A stretch of 64,000 bases of DNA, taken from positions 121,758 through 185,757 of the forward strand of contig NZ_RKLR01000009.1 of the NCBI RefSeq assembly GCF_019599465.1. The letters are read 5' to 3'. The position numbers were made by a program, and so were the translations under genes. Below the pieces are notes generated by a model. The model did not search any database, was not told the origin of the DNA, and worked only from the letters and a program-made list of their open reading frames with translations. The DNA is from Haloarcula rubra (GTDB lineage Archaea; Halobacteriota; Halobacteria; Halobacteriales; Haloarculaceae). Positions 1-8,481 of the stretch are shown here, one piece after another. The stretch's first letter is position 1. The number at the start of each line of letters is the position of its first letter.

Positions 1-744
1 GGTCGACTGCCCGATGACCCTCAGACGTTCGACGTAACTGAGGGCCAGCGGGTTCGCTTCCGGTTCGTGAATGCTTCCAGTGCGACGGTCTTTGGGGTGC
101 GGATCGCCGGCCACGAGATGACGGTGACCCATGCCGATGGCCAACCCGTCGAACCCGTCGACGCAGACTCGTTCGTCTTCGGTGCCGGCGAGCGGTACGA
201 CGCCGTCGTCGAAGCGACGAATCCGGGGAAATGGTTCGTTCAGGCGGACGCACTCGACGGGAACGAACCACCAGCTAGAGCCGTCGTCGAGTACGGGTCT
301 GCAGGTGATTCGGGCACCCCACAGCCTCCATCGTCTTCGAGTAACCGATTGCAGTACGGCGACCTACGAGCGGTCTCCGCACTCGACGGTGTGAGCGGGC
401 GTCCCGACCGGACGTTCGATCTGACGCTGTCTCGCGGCAGGGATGAGTACGTGTGGACGATTGACGGACAGGCGTATCCGGACGCCGACCCGCTCCAGAT
501 TCGGCCCGGAGAACACGTCCGGATTCGGATGACCAATCAGAGCCCGGTCGTTCACCCGATGCACCTTCACGGCCACTTCTTTCAGGTTGGCAACGCGATC
601 AAAGACACAGTTATCGTCCCCGGACATCGGGGACAGGTAACACTAGATTTCCACGCAGACAATCCCGGCCGGTGGCTGTTCCACTGTCATAATCTGTACC
701 ATCTTGATGCGGGCATGGCACGCGTCATTAAATACGTCGAGTGA
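1..744 (+). CDS. Multicopper oxidase, C-terminal part (5' end outside window)
   Basis: The reading frame is open from base 1, so the gene starts upstream; 247 residues are visible. Cupredoxin copper ligands are clear near the end: HPMHLHGHF (visible residues about 185-193) and WLFHCHNLYHLDAGM (about 225-239), which supply the trinuclear-cluster histidines and the type 1 Cys, His and Met ligands. This is the last cupredoxin domain of a laccase or copper-oxidase type enzyme that couples substrate (or Cu+) oxidation to O2 reduction outside the membrane. The following genes also look copper-related, which fits a role in copper tolerance. The exact substrate cannot be told from this part. Confidence 0.93.
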   Translation, partial: GRLPDDPQTFDVTEGQRVRFRFVNASSATVFGVRIAGHEMTVTHADGQPVEPVDADSFVFGAGERYDAVVEATNPGKWFVQADALDGNEPPARAVVEYGSAGDSGTPQPPSSSSNRLQYGDLRAVSALDGVSGRPDRTFDLTLSRGRDEYVWTIDGQAYPDADPLQIRPGEHVRIRMTNQSPVVHPMHLHGHFFQVGNAIKDTVIVPGHRGQVTLDFHADNPGRWLFHCHNLYHLDAGMARVIKYVE

Positions 745-824
745 CCGGGTCTCGACGTTCGCTCCCCTTCTCCGCATGGCCGTATAGAGTGAGTTTAGGA
801 GGTGAATAGTATTCCTTTCGACGC

Positions 825-1421
825 GTGTACCACAAACCGTATATGCTATTTCGTAGACTCGGTGCGAAGCTTCCGATAGTTCTCGCGGCGATAGCGGTAC
901 TGCTCGTTCTAACGAGTGGTGTCGCCCTCGCCGCTCCCGGTCACGATGATGGGTCGACAGCGACGGACGACGGTCATCAGGACGGTTCCGGTTTGGCGTG
1001 GACGGTCAGCATCGCGGGGTTATTCGTAGCAATCACGGCCGTCCCTGCTGCCCCGACGTACTGGTTTGGGAAACAGCGTGACCGCGTCTCCGACCTGGAG
1101 AGTATCCATTTCCTCGCAGTGGGGTTGATACTATTCAGTGCGGCCGTCCACCTGTATCTCTACTTCCAGCACGGCGAACTGCTGATGTTATTAGCTGGTG
1201 CGGGCTTCCTCGGAGCAGTTGTACTGTTCTTCCTCGGATTCAGTCGTCGGATACTCTACCTCGTCGGGGTCGCCTTCGTCGCGGTACAGCTCGTCCTCTG
1301 GGCAGTCAGCGGTATGCCTCATCTCCAGAGTTACGGCCTCCTCGATAAAATCGCACAGGTCCTGCTCCTCGGTGTGCTCGGCTACCTCCTCTGGGGAGAG
1401 CAGTTGGCGAACTCAGTATAA
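825..1421 (+). CDS. Multi-spanning membrane protein with signal peptide
   Basis: A 198-residue protein. From the GTG at 825 there is a hydrophobic signal-like segment (about residues 14-37), a His/Asp-rich linker (GHDDGSTATDDGHQDG) and then about five membrane helices. An ATG seven codons in (843) is the more conventional start and puts the signal nearer the N terminus. A strong GGAGGTGA at 798-805 lies 20 nt before the GTG, too far to decide. I do not recognise the family. It is 80 bp after the multicopper oxidase on the same strand and may share its metal role, which is inference. Confidence 0.75.
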   Translation: MYHKPYMLFRRLGAKLPIVLAAIAVLLVLTSGVALAAPGHDDGSTATDDGHQDGSGLAWTVSIAGLFVAITAVPAAPTYWFGKQRDRVSDLESIHFLAVGLILFSAAVHLYLYFQHGELLMLLAGAGFLGAVVLFFLGFSRRILYLVGVAFVAVQLVLWAVSGMPHLQSYGLLDKIAQVLLLGVLGYLLWGEQLANSV

Positions 1422-1648
1422 CACACTGGCCGATACTCCGGGCCACTCGCGTCTGGAGTTTACTTATGAGCCAGCCGCTTTCCGACTGCGAGCGGTTGGA
1501 CTGGTGTCACGGTGTTCCAGCATTCGCCGAGGCCGTGACGACGGGGTACCGAACTAAACTACAATTCTCTTTGTGGATTGTTCTGTGGGTAAGTTCCAAT
1601 AACGGCGATCAGTATCCACTGAATACCGTGTAGATGCTTGGAAGCGGA

Positions 1649-1660
1649 TTATATTTAAAT
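1649..1660 (+). promoter_or_regulatory. TATA box for the HTH gene at 1706
   Basis: AT-rich TTATATTTAAAT in otherwise GC-rich DNA, about 50 nt before the ATG at 1706, which predicts a short leader of roughly 20-25 nt. Confidence 0.45.
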
Positions 1661-1705
1661 TACCTGACCCCAGCACTTACTGTGTACGGAACCGAGTGAC
1701 CCCAT

Positions 1706-2161
1706 ATGATAGATGTATTCGCCATGTCGTCGAACCAAGTTCTTCGATTAGATGACGAAGAAACCCAACCCGTACTAACCGCCCTCTCCTCCGAATCGGC
1801 TCGACAGATACTGTCAGTCCTTAACGACCAACCAGCAACGGTTTCAGAACTAGCTGATCATACCGGACTAACCCCTCAAAACGTGTCCTACCATCTCAAC
1901 AAACTCACCGACGCAGAACTTGTCATCGAAAACGGATCACGAGGGTCTGGTGCGAACGAAGCGACTGTCTACACCGCCGAAAAGAATATTGTTCTCTCGA
2001 CAGATGACGGTGTCGGCCAGCGCACCCCATTCTTGGGTGTACTGTGTCTCACGATCGTGGCGCTCTTGATTGTCGCTTGTTTCCACTCGTTTACAAATCT
2101 TCCAGTGGAGCTTGCTTCGATGGTGATTGGGGAACTGAATCTTCCCGAGATACTATTCTAG
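1706..2161 (+). CDS. ArsR-like winged-helix regulator with C-terminal membrane helix
   Basis: A 151-residue protein. Residues about 18-82 form an ArsR-type winged helix (LSSESARQILSVLN, then AELAD-like helix and the recognition helix TPQNVSYHLNKL). Residues about 112-135 are strongly hydrophobic (FLGVLCLTIVALLIVACF), so the regulator is probably tethered to the membrane. ATG 1724 (MSSNQ) is an alternative start. Membrane-anchored ArsR-type proteins are common in haloarchaea. It stands alone between the copper cluster and a minus-strand sulfatase-fold gene, so its target is unknown. Confidence 0.8.
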   Translation: MIDVFAMSSNQVLRLDDEETQPVLTALSSESARQILSVLNDQPATVSELADHTGLTPQNVSYHLNKLTDAELVIENGSRGSGANEATVYTAEKNIVLSTDDGVGQRTPFLGVLCLTIVALLIVACFHSFTNLPVELASMVIGELNLPEILF

Positions 2162-2302
2162 AACATCGTTCCACCAACCAGTCAGTGGTTAGTCTATTCT
2201 GTAACCACAACCGTCAGCAGACCAAATGGCACGTTGGTTATAGTAGTCGGCATTCTCGCACCGCACGTGAACAATACAGTTACCCAATTCAGGACTGACC
2301 GT

Positions 2303-3238
2303 CTAGTCTAGGTAGCCAAGTTGTCGAAGGTGCTCGTCAACGTCTCTCGCTTCCTTTTGATTGGGCGGCTTCAACGTCGATTCAAACGTCTCTTCGTCAG
2401 TGGCTGTCGTCTCGGCCCACGGTACCCGCCGAACCTCTGGAACAGGCACTGCATAGCGGTGCATATACATGCCCCATTCACCGTAGGCATTGCCGTGATC
2501 GGCGCTCAGAGCCACCTTCTCGGCGTCTAAATTCTTCAATAGTATTTCGACTTCGTCCAGCACCCAGCGAAGATTATCGAGATATGCATCCCAGACTTTC
2601 TCGTAGTCACCGCCGCTCTTGAGATACTCGAACGGTTCAATTTCCCACGGTTCGAGCGTCTCTCGCCCCTCCGCTATCGCTCGCGCGGTGAACGGGTGAT
2701 GTGGCTGTTCGTAGTGGACGACCAACCGGCGCGGATTTCGTTCTCGACCGACGCTAATTGCTCGGTCCGTCACTGGTCGTGGGAGAGTCAACCCGACCGG
2801 AGGTGGATCGGCGTATCTCCAGGGCTGGTCGATATATTCGAAGTCCTCGTGGCTGACCGTCTGCCAATCGGTCCACGAAATACCGCGACCGTCTTCGGGA
2901 AATTCTCGATTCCAGAGGACGCGCTCGGTGAACGCGTTCGCGGAAACGAGAGCCGTCTGTTCGATATCCGAACGGTATCGTTCGGTGAACGTCTGGGCGA
3001 TCCACTCAGCAGACGCCGACCCCACCGACCAGATGGTATCGATGTCTCCTATGAAATCATACTCCGGGGCCACCTCCCGGAGCGCATCCACTCGACACGT
3101 ATCGAGTATGACGAGCGCGTCCCAGTCTCGTTCATAGACGTTGGTCCCGATAGGATATCGGGACAGGACAGACATTGCTGCGCCCACGTACTGGTAATAT
3201 GCACGCTTGAGTAGGGATGTCACAGGACTAGCTCTCAC
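2303..3238 (-). CDS. Sulfatase / alkaline-phosphatase-fold protein
   Basis: A 311-residue protein with features of the alkaline phosphatase superfamily: an N-terminal strand and metal-site motif WDALVILDTCRVDAL (about residues 39-53) and a C-terminal metal-site motif ALSADHGNAYGEWG (about 243-256). These supply Asp/His ligands for a divalent-metal hydrolase or transferase. The Cys after DT is in the position where sulfatases carry the residue converted to formylglycine, but the full sulfatase signature is not present. Haloarchaea carry many such proteins near surface-glycan genes; here no such neighbours are seen, so the substrate is unknown. Confidence 0.75.
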   Translation of the reverse strand: MRASPVTSLLKRAYYQYVGAAMSVLSRYPIGTNVYERDWDALVILDTCRVDALREVAPEYDFIGDIDTIWSVGSASAEWIAQTFTERYRSDIEQTALVSANAFTERVLWNREFPEDGRGISWTDWQTVSHEDFEYIDQPWRYADPPPVGLTLPRPVTDRAISVGRERNPRRLVVHYEQPHHPFTARAIAEGRETLEPWEIEPFEYLKSGGDYEKVWDAYLDNLRWVLDEVEILLKNLDAEKVALSADHGNAYGEWGMYMHRYAVPVPEVRRVPWAETTATDEETFESTLKPPNQKEARDVDEHLRQLGYLD

Positions 3239-3662
3239 AGACTAGCAGTATCGTTATTCACTTCGTGTGTCCTTCTGAAAGGCACTAACGCCGAGATTTT
3301 TTCCACCAAACCACATTCGAATTAGTAAAACCGTGTCAGATGGCCTAAAAAGAGATTGGTAGTAATTAGCGCCTCTACGTGGAGTTTGGTTTCGCAGACG
3401 TAGATAGTCAGTCGTTCCTGAACGCCTTTCACGCTGTCATTCCGCTGGAAGAGTTTCGTCGTGCCACTACCGCTGGCTCTGAACCGTTCCACGACATTGA
3501 CCGATGGCTACGATTGCCTGACGAATTTAGCTGGGATGGACGGTCTTGTTCCTGAGAAACGATTAGATGGCGCTATACACGTTCTTGGACGTTCTCCTGC
3601 GTGGGTTCACACCCATCGCGATAACCCTCGAGCGGTCCTACGACTAACTGAGGCGAAAGACA
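3239..3662. other. Intergenic region with a possible coding remnant
   Basis: 424 bases without a convincing gene. A plus-strand frame open after the stop at 3367 runs to a TGA near 3553 and reads like protein (for example SFLNAFHAVIPLEEF and DIDRWLRLPDEFSW), with only a GTG at 3379 as start. It may be the decayed end of a lost gene. The overlapping frame starting at 3461 reads like a shadow and was not called. Confidence 0.3.
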
Positions 3663-3959
3663 ATGACCAACTACACCATCGGTCGCTGGCTGCTTGTGGC
3701 GCTTGCGATTGTCGGACTCGCGTTCGCCGCCCCCGTGGTCAGCGCACATGACAACGACACGACCGCAGACGACGCGCCCACTGACAACGCTACCGCTGAT
3801 GACTGGGCGGCCTGGATGGAAGGCCACATGACCGAGCACATGGGCCCCGGTGCCACCGAGTGGATGGAATCGCACATGGGTGTGACCGTCGACGAGATGG
3901 CCCAGGACATGGCTGACGACGACTACAACGGCGGAATGTACGGGCAGGGCCACTGCTGA
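3663..3959 (+). CDS. Small secreted Met/His-rich protein, probable metal binder
   Basis: A 98-residue protein with a clean Sec-type signal (residues about 9-28, LLVALAIVGLAFAAPVVSA, cleavage after VSA). The mature part is very acidic and rich in Met and His in regular spacing: WMEGHMTEHMGPG, WMESHMG, DEMAQDMADD, and a GQGHC tail. Such Met/His-rich exported proteins can bind Cu+ or Ag+ on the cell surface; this is inference from composition. It is 58 bp before the first SHOCT membrane protein gene, on the same strand. Confidence 0.85.
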   Translation: MTNYTIGRWLLVALAIVGLAFAAPVVSAHDNDTTADDAPTDNATADDWAAWMEGHMTEHMGPGATEWMESHMGVTVDEMAQDMADDDYNGGMYGQGHC

Positions 3960-4017
3960 TAGACCCTGACCGTTTCGATCGCTTCGACCGAACACCGCGA
4001 CTACCCAATACACGACA

Positions 4018-4377
4018 ATGACGCAACTCACCACTAACCTCGGACGCACTGCTCGTCGACTAACCATATTCGCCGTCCCGCTGCTAGTCGCAACGACTGG
4101 AACGGCTGCCGCAATGGGCGGAGGCTACGGCGGCGGTATGACGGGTGGCGGCTGGGGCGGTATGGGCGGACTCGGCGGCTTCGGGATGCTCGGCGGCGGG
4201 ATGTTCCTCTGGCCGCTCCTCCTGATCGGACTCATCCTGCTCTTCGTGTACGGGACTAACCGCGAGGAACCGTCCTCTGGGCAGGATACTGCACTCGCCG
4301 AACTCCGCGAGCGATACGCACGGGGTGAACTCTCGGACGAAGAGTACGAGTCCCGACGACGCTCGCTCACACAGTGA
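4018..4377 (+). CDS. Gly/Met-rich membrane protein with SHOCT domain (copy 1)
   Basis: A 119-residue protein: N-terminal hydrophobic segment (about 15-32), a Gly/Met-rich stretch (MGGGYGGGMTGGGWGGMGG), one membrane helix (about 61-79, WPLLLIGLILLFVYG) and a C-terminal SHOCT domain (about 92-117: ALAELRERYARGELSDEEY). SHOCT is a short helical domain found at ends of membrane proteins and thought to mediate oligomerisation. Three more proteins of the same plan follow within 6.5 kb. A metal role is inferred from the Met-rich part and the neighbours. Confidence 0.88.
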   Translation: MTQLTTNLGRTARRLTIFAVPLLVATTGTAAAMGGGYGGGMTGGGWGGMGGLGGFGMLGGGMFLWPLLLIGLILLFVYGTNREEPSSGQDTALAELRERYARGELSDEEYESRRRSLTQ

Positions 4378-4724
4378 GTCCGTCCACCCCCCACGTGCTG
4401 TTCCGTGTCTTCCACGCGGATTCGTCTCGCCGGCGTGCATTCGCGGGAGGACAGGACAACGAGAGAGTATTCTTAAATGACGGAGCGATTTGCTGGGTCA
4501 GCAAACGGACTTGGCCGGTTATGTCTCCAGCAACCGTCCAAAGTATTGTGAAGAAAAGGAGCGGACACACAAATGGAGAATAAGCAGCTGAGCTAACCTG
4601 ACGACAAGGTCTCTCCAACTCCGTCGGGGACGAATCAAGCAATCTGAACAAAACTCGACATACGTCGGCTCCAGTCACGTACTGACTCGAAACGCGTGTC
4701 ACGACAAAACCGACCACCACCACA
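4378..4724. other. Intergenic region without a supported gene
   Basis: 347 bases. A plus-strand frame at 4374-4583 and minus-strand frames here have no recognisable motif and atypical composition; I see no gene. It probably carries the promoter for the small gene at 4725. Confidence 0.4.
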
Positions 4725-4898
4725 ATGAACGACTCGCAACACACAGGCCGAATCGACTCACGAAAACAGCGCAGACAGGCTACCGAACGCCAACGACTCC
4801 ATGCATTCACCGCCTCAGATGCGTCTGGCGGCGCTGGATTGACCGAAGAGGAAGCAACGAAGCTCATCACGGGCTTGGAAAGTAAAAACACCCAATAG
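4725..4898 (+). CDS. Small hydrophilic protein (57 aa)
   Basis: ATG at 4725 to TAG at 4896-4898 encodes 57 residues: a basic, Arg/Gln-rich first half (RIDSRKQRRQATERQR) and an acidic end with LTEEEATKLITGLE. The stop is 4 bp before the ATG of the DUF302 gene, which in turn is 2 bp before another SHOCT gene, so it looks like the first gene of a short operon. No family recognised. The end resembles a short SHOCT-like helix, but that is a guess. Confidence 0.55.
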   Translation: MNDSQHTGRIDSRKQRRQATERQRLHAFTASDASGGAGLTEEEATKLITGLESKNTQ

Positions 4899-4902
4899 AC
4901 CG

Positions 4903-5322
4903 ATGACGTATACCATTACCACAACGATTGATGCACCGTTCGACGATGTCGTAACCGCAGTCACGACCGCACTAGAGGACGAAGGATTCGGACTCCTGTG
5001 TGACATCAACGTCAAGACGACCCTGAAGGAAAAGCTCGATGTCGACGTCGACCAATACCGAATTCTCGGGGCGTGTAATCCTCCACTCGCCCACGAGGGG
5101 CTCGCCGAAGAGCCAGAATTGGGGGCCCTGCTCCCGTGTAACGTCATCGTCTACGAAACAGATGGCGGTGACGTCGTCGTGAGCGCCGTCGACCCCCAGC
5201 AACTGGTCGGCATCACGGAGAATCCTGATCTCGACGAGATCGCGGGCGAGGTGCACGAACGATTCGAGCGCGTCATCGCAACGGTCTCAGACGAGTTGGG
5301 AACGGTCTCCGGGGTTGAGTAA
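4903..5322 (+). CDS. DUF302 family protein
   Basis: A 139-residue soluble protein with the DUF302 pattern: an opening strand and helix with PFDDVVTAVTTALEDEGF (about 12-29), then LGACNPPLAHEGL (about 56-68) and LLPCNVIVYE (about 76-85). The family is often found next to copper and sulfur redox genes and carries conserved Cys residues in these two loops, both present here (Cys58, Cys79). It lies between the 57-residue gene and a SHOCT gene with spacings of 4 and 2 bp, so the three are probably co-transcribed. Confidence 0.9.
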   Translation: MTYTITTTIDAPFDDVVTAVTTALEDEGFGLLCDINVKTTLKEKLDVDVDQYRILGACNPPLAHEGLAEEPELGALLPCNVIVYETDGGDVVVSAVDPQQLVGITENPDLDEIAGEVHERFERVIATVSDELGTVSGVE

Positions 5323-5324
5323 TC

Positions 5325-5678
5325 ATGTCTTCATCGAATCAACTCGACACCACGACCATCGTCCTGCTCATCCTCGGGGCAATCATCGTCCTCCCCTTGC
5401 TCACGATGGGGATGGGATTCGGCGGGACGATGGGCTACGGTGGAATGATGGGCGGATACGGGACGACCAGCGGCTGGTGGCCACTCGTTGGGATGCTTGT
5501 CCCGCTGGTCTTTCTCCTCATCCTCCTCGGCGGGGGCTACCTCGTCTTCCGACGAGCGAATGAAAGCCAGACGTCTCGAAACCCCGCGATAGAGGAGCTG
5601 CGTATGGCATACGCTCGTGGTGATCTCACCGAGGAAGAGTTCGAATCCCGCCACGACAAACTCGAACGGTCGGAGTAA
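5325..5678 (+). CDS. Gly/Met-rich membrane protein with SHOCT domain (copy 2)
   Basis: A 117-residue protein: first membrane helix (about 11-28, TTIVLLILGAIIVLPLLT), a Met/Gly-rich loop (MGMGFGGTMGYGGMMGGYG), a second helix (about 50-72) and a SHOCT tail (about 87-113: AIEELRMAYARGDLTEEEF). The plan matches copies 1 and 4. It starts 2 bp after the DUF302 stop, so the two are probably translated together. Confidence 0.88.
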   Translation: MSSSNQLDTTTIVLLILGAIIVLPLLTMGMGFGGTMGYGGMMGGYGTTSGWWPLVGMLVPLVFLLILLGGGYLVFRRANESQTSRNPAIEELRMAYARGDLTEEEFESRHDKLERSE

Positions 5679-5821
5679 AACCAACGAGTACACACCACGA
5701 TGCGGATACCACAAGCCCGTGTACTCGATTTCGTTCGTCAGGCTACGTCCTATCACACCTGTGTGAGCGTGTCTTCGAATCGAAGAAATGGGCCTTTCTC
5801 AGCTTACGATTCTGAGTAGTA

Positions 5822-6157
5822 ATGTGGTTAAATTACAAGACCATAGTTTACAATGTGACTGAATTAATCCTCTTCACCCAAGAGACGTGCGGAGCATGCG
5901 CAACACAGCGGGAGAAAAACGACGGGCTCGAGGACAAGTATCCGGACGTGGAGTTCCGGGAGGTTGACATCCAGACGGATCTCGAAACGGCCGAGGAATA
6001 CGGTGTCCGAAAGACGCCAACGACGCTCGTCTACGCGAACGGAGAACAGACCGCCGAGTTCATCGGGATCGTCGACCGGAACGACCTCGAATCAGCTATC
6101 GAGCGCGCGACCCAGCAGTCATCTGGACTCGCCCAGCGCCTCGGCGATTTCGTGTGA
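5822..6157 (+). CDS. Thioredoxin-like protein
   Basis: A 111-residue thioredoxin-fold protein. The redox site is CGAC (residues about 22-25, ETCGACATQ) and the cis-Pro is in VRKTPTTLVY (about 61-70). It has no signal peptide, so it is probably a cytoplasmic thiol reductase. Residues 1-11 before VTELILFTQ are unusual for the family and the GTG at 5855 is an alternative start. It lies 31 bp before the halocyanin-SHOCT gene; a thiol-redox role in metal handling is inference. Confidence 0.88.
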   Translation: MWLNYKTIVYNVTELILFTQETCGACATQREKNDGLEDKYPDVEFREVDIQTDLETAEEYGVRKTPTTLVYANGEQTAEFIGIVDRNDLESAIERATQQSSGLAQRLGDFV

Positions 6158-6188
6158 AAATAACAACCAACAGACCGATTCAAACCAC

Positions 6189-6899
6189 ATGACGACCTAT
6201 AATCGACGTCAGTTCCTGGGAGTACTCGGTGCCGGCGCAGTCGCCGGTGCGGGGATCTCTCAGCCAGCGAGCGCACAGGAGACGCCCGTCGTGAAGATGG
6301 GCAACAACTACTTCGACCCGATCGGGCTCCACGTCGAACCCGGCACGACCGTCCGCTTCGAGATAGCAGCCGGAGCCCACTCGGCGACGGCCTACCCGGA
6401 CCGCGTTCCCGCCGACGGCACCGCCTTCGACAGCGGGACCATCTCGCAGGGGAGCTTCGAGCACACATTCGAGTCGCCAGGCACGTACGACTACTACTGC
6501 ATCCCGCACAAGTCGGTCGGGATGGTCGGCCGCATCGTCGTCGGCAGCCCCGGCGGCCCGGCCGAAGAGAGCTCAATCCCCGACGGCGAGGTCCCCGATA
6601 GCGAGACGATCGTCCAGAACGGCGCCGTGGCCATCGGCTCGGACGTCGACGGAAGCGGGAGCACCGATGGCGGCATGATGGGTGGCTCGAGAGGCGGGTG
6701 GGGCGGCGTCCCGTTCGTCGGCGGGGCACTCGGAATGCTCGGCTTAGCTGGCGGACTCCTCTATTGGGCACTAGGACGAGGTGACGCATCTCCCGAGAGC
6801 GATGATTCCGCGATGGAAACCCTCCAACGCCGTTACGCACGAGGCGAGATCGACGAAGAAGAGTTCCAGAAGCGTCGTGAGCGGTTGGAAGACAGGTGA
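6189..6899 (+). CDS. Halocyanin-type cupredoxin fused to membrane helix and SHOCT domain
   Basis: A 236-residue protein starting at ATG 6189; the frame is open further upstream but the Tat signal fixes this start (YNRRQFLGVLGAGAVAGAG). Domains: Tat signal (1-31), type 1 copper domain with ligands His in GAHSAT (about residue 65) and Cys, His, Met in YYCIPHKSVGM (about 102-112), a low-complexity Ser/Gly/Met linker, one membrane helix (about 177-197) and a SHOCT tail (METLQRRYARGEIDEEEF). Halocyanins are small blue copper electron carriers on the outer face of the membrane. A halocyanin-SHOCT fusion links the copper domain directly to the SHOCT series around it. Confidence 0.9.
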   Translation: MTTYNRRQFLGVLGAGAVAGAGISQPASAQETPVVKMGNNYFDPIGLHVEPGTTVRFEIAAGAHSATAYPDRVPADGTAFDSGTISQGSFEHTFESPGTYDYYCIPHKSVGMVGRIVVGSPGGPAEESSIPDGEVPDSETIVQNGAVAIGSDVDGSGSTDGGMMGGSRGGWGGVPFVGGALGMLGLAGGLLYWALGRGDASPESDDSAMETLQRRYARGEIDEEEFQKRRERLEDR

Positions 6900-6994
6900 A
6901 ACGCCTCGTCGATGTTCGGTAAGTCAGCGAATCGCGTCGGGTGCCCTCGATCGATCCGTCCGGCCTCGGATACCACCTTCGTTCGAGCGCGTCG

Positions 6995-7756
6995 TCACGT
7001 CGTTCGAGTTCCGCGGTAGTACACCCACACGGCGAGGAGTCCGACGACGAGGAGATAGCCGGCCCCCCAGCCGAGCGACGCAGCCGTGTCCAGGTCCGTC
7101 GTGAGTCCGGTATCGACCATCACGCGGACGGGATGGTAGCCCGGGAAGAGTTTCATCCACCACTCGGGTTCAGACTGGACGAACAGCGGGTCCTGGAACA
7201 GTCCGATATCGATCATCGGGAGGATCAACATAATCCACAGGCCCGCGAGGCGGTTGAAGGCGGCGCCGACGAGCATCCCAATAAGTCCGTAGGTAACTGA
7301 AAGGACGAGCATCGCGGCGATGAACCACCACAGCTGTTCGGGCTGGAAGTCGATGAGCATCACCCCGACGGAGACAGCGACCACGACAAGCGTGATGACT
7401 GCAAGGACGCCGAATCGTGCGGCGATGACCTGCCGTGCTCGGTAGCCGACGACAGCGAGGCGGCCGTCCGTGTCTCTCGCCTCGCGCATTAGGAATAGAC
7501 CGGCGAGGCCGGCGATGAACGAACTCGTGATCGGTGTCATGATCACGCCGTGGACCTCGGGCATCCCCCGCATCACGGTCGTCGTCTCGCCGTCGACGAC
7601 CGTCCGGACCGGCATCTGGACGTCCTGGGTGACCGCGAAGGCGAGCGTGATGAACGACACTGGGAGGACGACCAGGAGCGCCACGAGGACGTAGTTGCGG
7701 GCGTGTTCCCGGAGCCCGATACCGAACGCCGTGGCCGTTCGGTTCACGCTGACCAC
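6995..7756 (-). CDS. ABC-2 type exporter permease (second permease)
   Basis: A 253-residue membrane protein with about six helices: one near residues 25-45, a large extracellular loop with VPVRTV-like and TTVMRGMPEVHG sequence, then helices from about 92 to 240. This is the ABC-2 permease plan. It overlaps the first permease by 13 bp and is the last gene of a three-gene minus-strand operon (ATPase, permease, permease). The two permeases probably pair in one exporter. The substrate cannot be read from the sequence; ABC-2 permeases of the NosY type occur next to copper proteins. Confidence 0.85.
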   Translation of the reverse strand: MVSVNRTATAFGIGLREHARNYVLVALLVVLPVSFITLAFAVTQDVQMPVRTVVDGETTTVMRGMPEVHGVIMTPITSSFIAGLAGLFLMREARDTDGRLAVVGYRARQVIAARFGVLAVITLVVVAVSVGVMLIDFQPEQLWWFIAAMLVLSVTYGLIGMLVGAAFNRLAGLWIMLILPMIDIGLFQDPLFVQSEPEWWMKLFPGYHPVRVMVDTGLTTDLDTAASLGWGAGYLLVVGLLAVWVYYRGTRTT

Positions 7757-8481
7757 CCCCCGGCCGTGCGCATCGTCGCACCGAATACGGCAGTCACGAG
7801 GACGAGCAACACGAGAAGGTACCCGCCGACGAAGGCGAGGTCACCCGCAGCGAACGTACCGTCGAAGGCGGCCGACTGGAGGAGTTCCTTCGGATGATAC
7901 AACGGGAAGTACTGGACGAAGTCGGGGACGTCCGCGGCGAGCGGGCTGTCGCCACTGAGGAACACGTCCATCATCGCGAGGAAGACGACGACGAGCGACC
8001 CCTCGAACAGTCGCGGAAGCACTGCGCCGACGAGCGCACCGAGGAAAGCATAGACGACGCCCGCGAGCGCGAGGAACGCGAACACAAACAGGGGTGCTTC
8101 GACGTCGATCGTCAGCCAGAGGACGCCGAAGTTCACCCCCGCAACGACGATCGTGACACCCGCGAGAGTCGCCAGCCGCGTCGCGAGCAGCGTTCGTGGC
8201 GCGTACCCGGTCTGAACGAGCCGTCGGTCAGCCTCCCGGGCACTGATCATCTGGACCAGTCCCATCAGCCCGGTGATGATGGCGACGCCGAAGATCGCGC
8301 CGAGGAGGCGTCCCAGGTCGAGCGGAATCCCCTCGACGGTCGGCATTGACGGCAGTCCGGCCATCGCCTGGCCCCACCCCTCGATGACCACGAGCGGGAG
8401 CACCAGCGCAAGGACGACGTTCAGAGGCGTCCGGACAAACGTCTGGAGGTTCGCCCGAACGCCGACGACGAACCTATTCAT
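7744..8481 (-). CDS. ABC-2 type exporter permease (first permease)
   Basis: A 245-residue membrane protein: an N-terminal cytoplasmic part, a first helix (about 19-37, TPLNVVLALVLPLVVIEGW), an outside loop, and five more helices to residue 240. The short motif DRRLVQTGYAPRTLLATRL before a helix is typical of ABC-2 permeases (the coupling region with the ATPase). It overlaps the ATPase gene by 8 bp and the second permease by 13 bp, so the three are translated as one unit. The second permease has the matching motif GRLAVVGYRARQVIAARF. Confidence 0.87.
   Translation of the reverse strand: MNRFVVGVRANLQTFVRTPLNVVLALVLPLVVIEGWGQAMAGLPSMPTVEGIPLDLGRLLGAIFGVAIITGLMGLVQMISAREADRRLVQTGYAPRTLLATRLATLAGVTIVVAGVNFGVLWLTIDVEAPLFVFAFLALAGVVYAFLGALVGAVLPRLFEGSLVVVFLAMMDVFLSGDSPLAADVPDFVQYFPLYHPKELLQSAAFDGTFAAGDLAFVGGYLLVLLVLVTAVFGATMRTAGGWSA

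Noticed and set aside
5964..6188. Longer start for the halocyanin-SHOCT gene
   Set aside because: It would overlap the thioredoxin-like gene by most of its length and hide the Tat signal at the natural ATG 6189.
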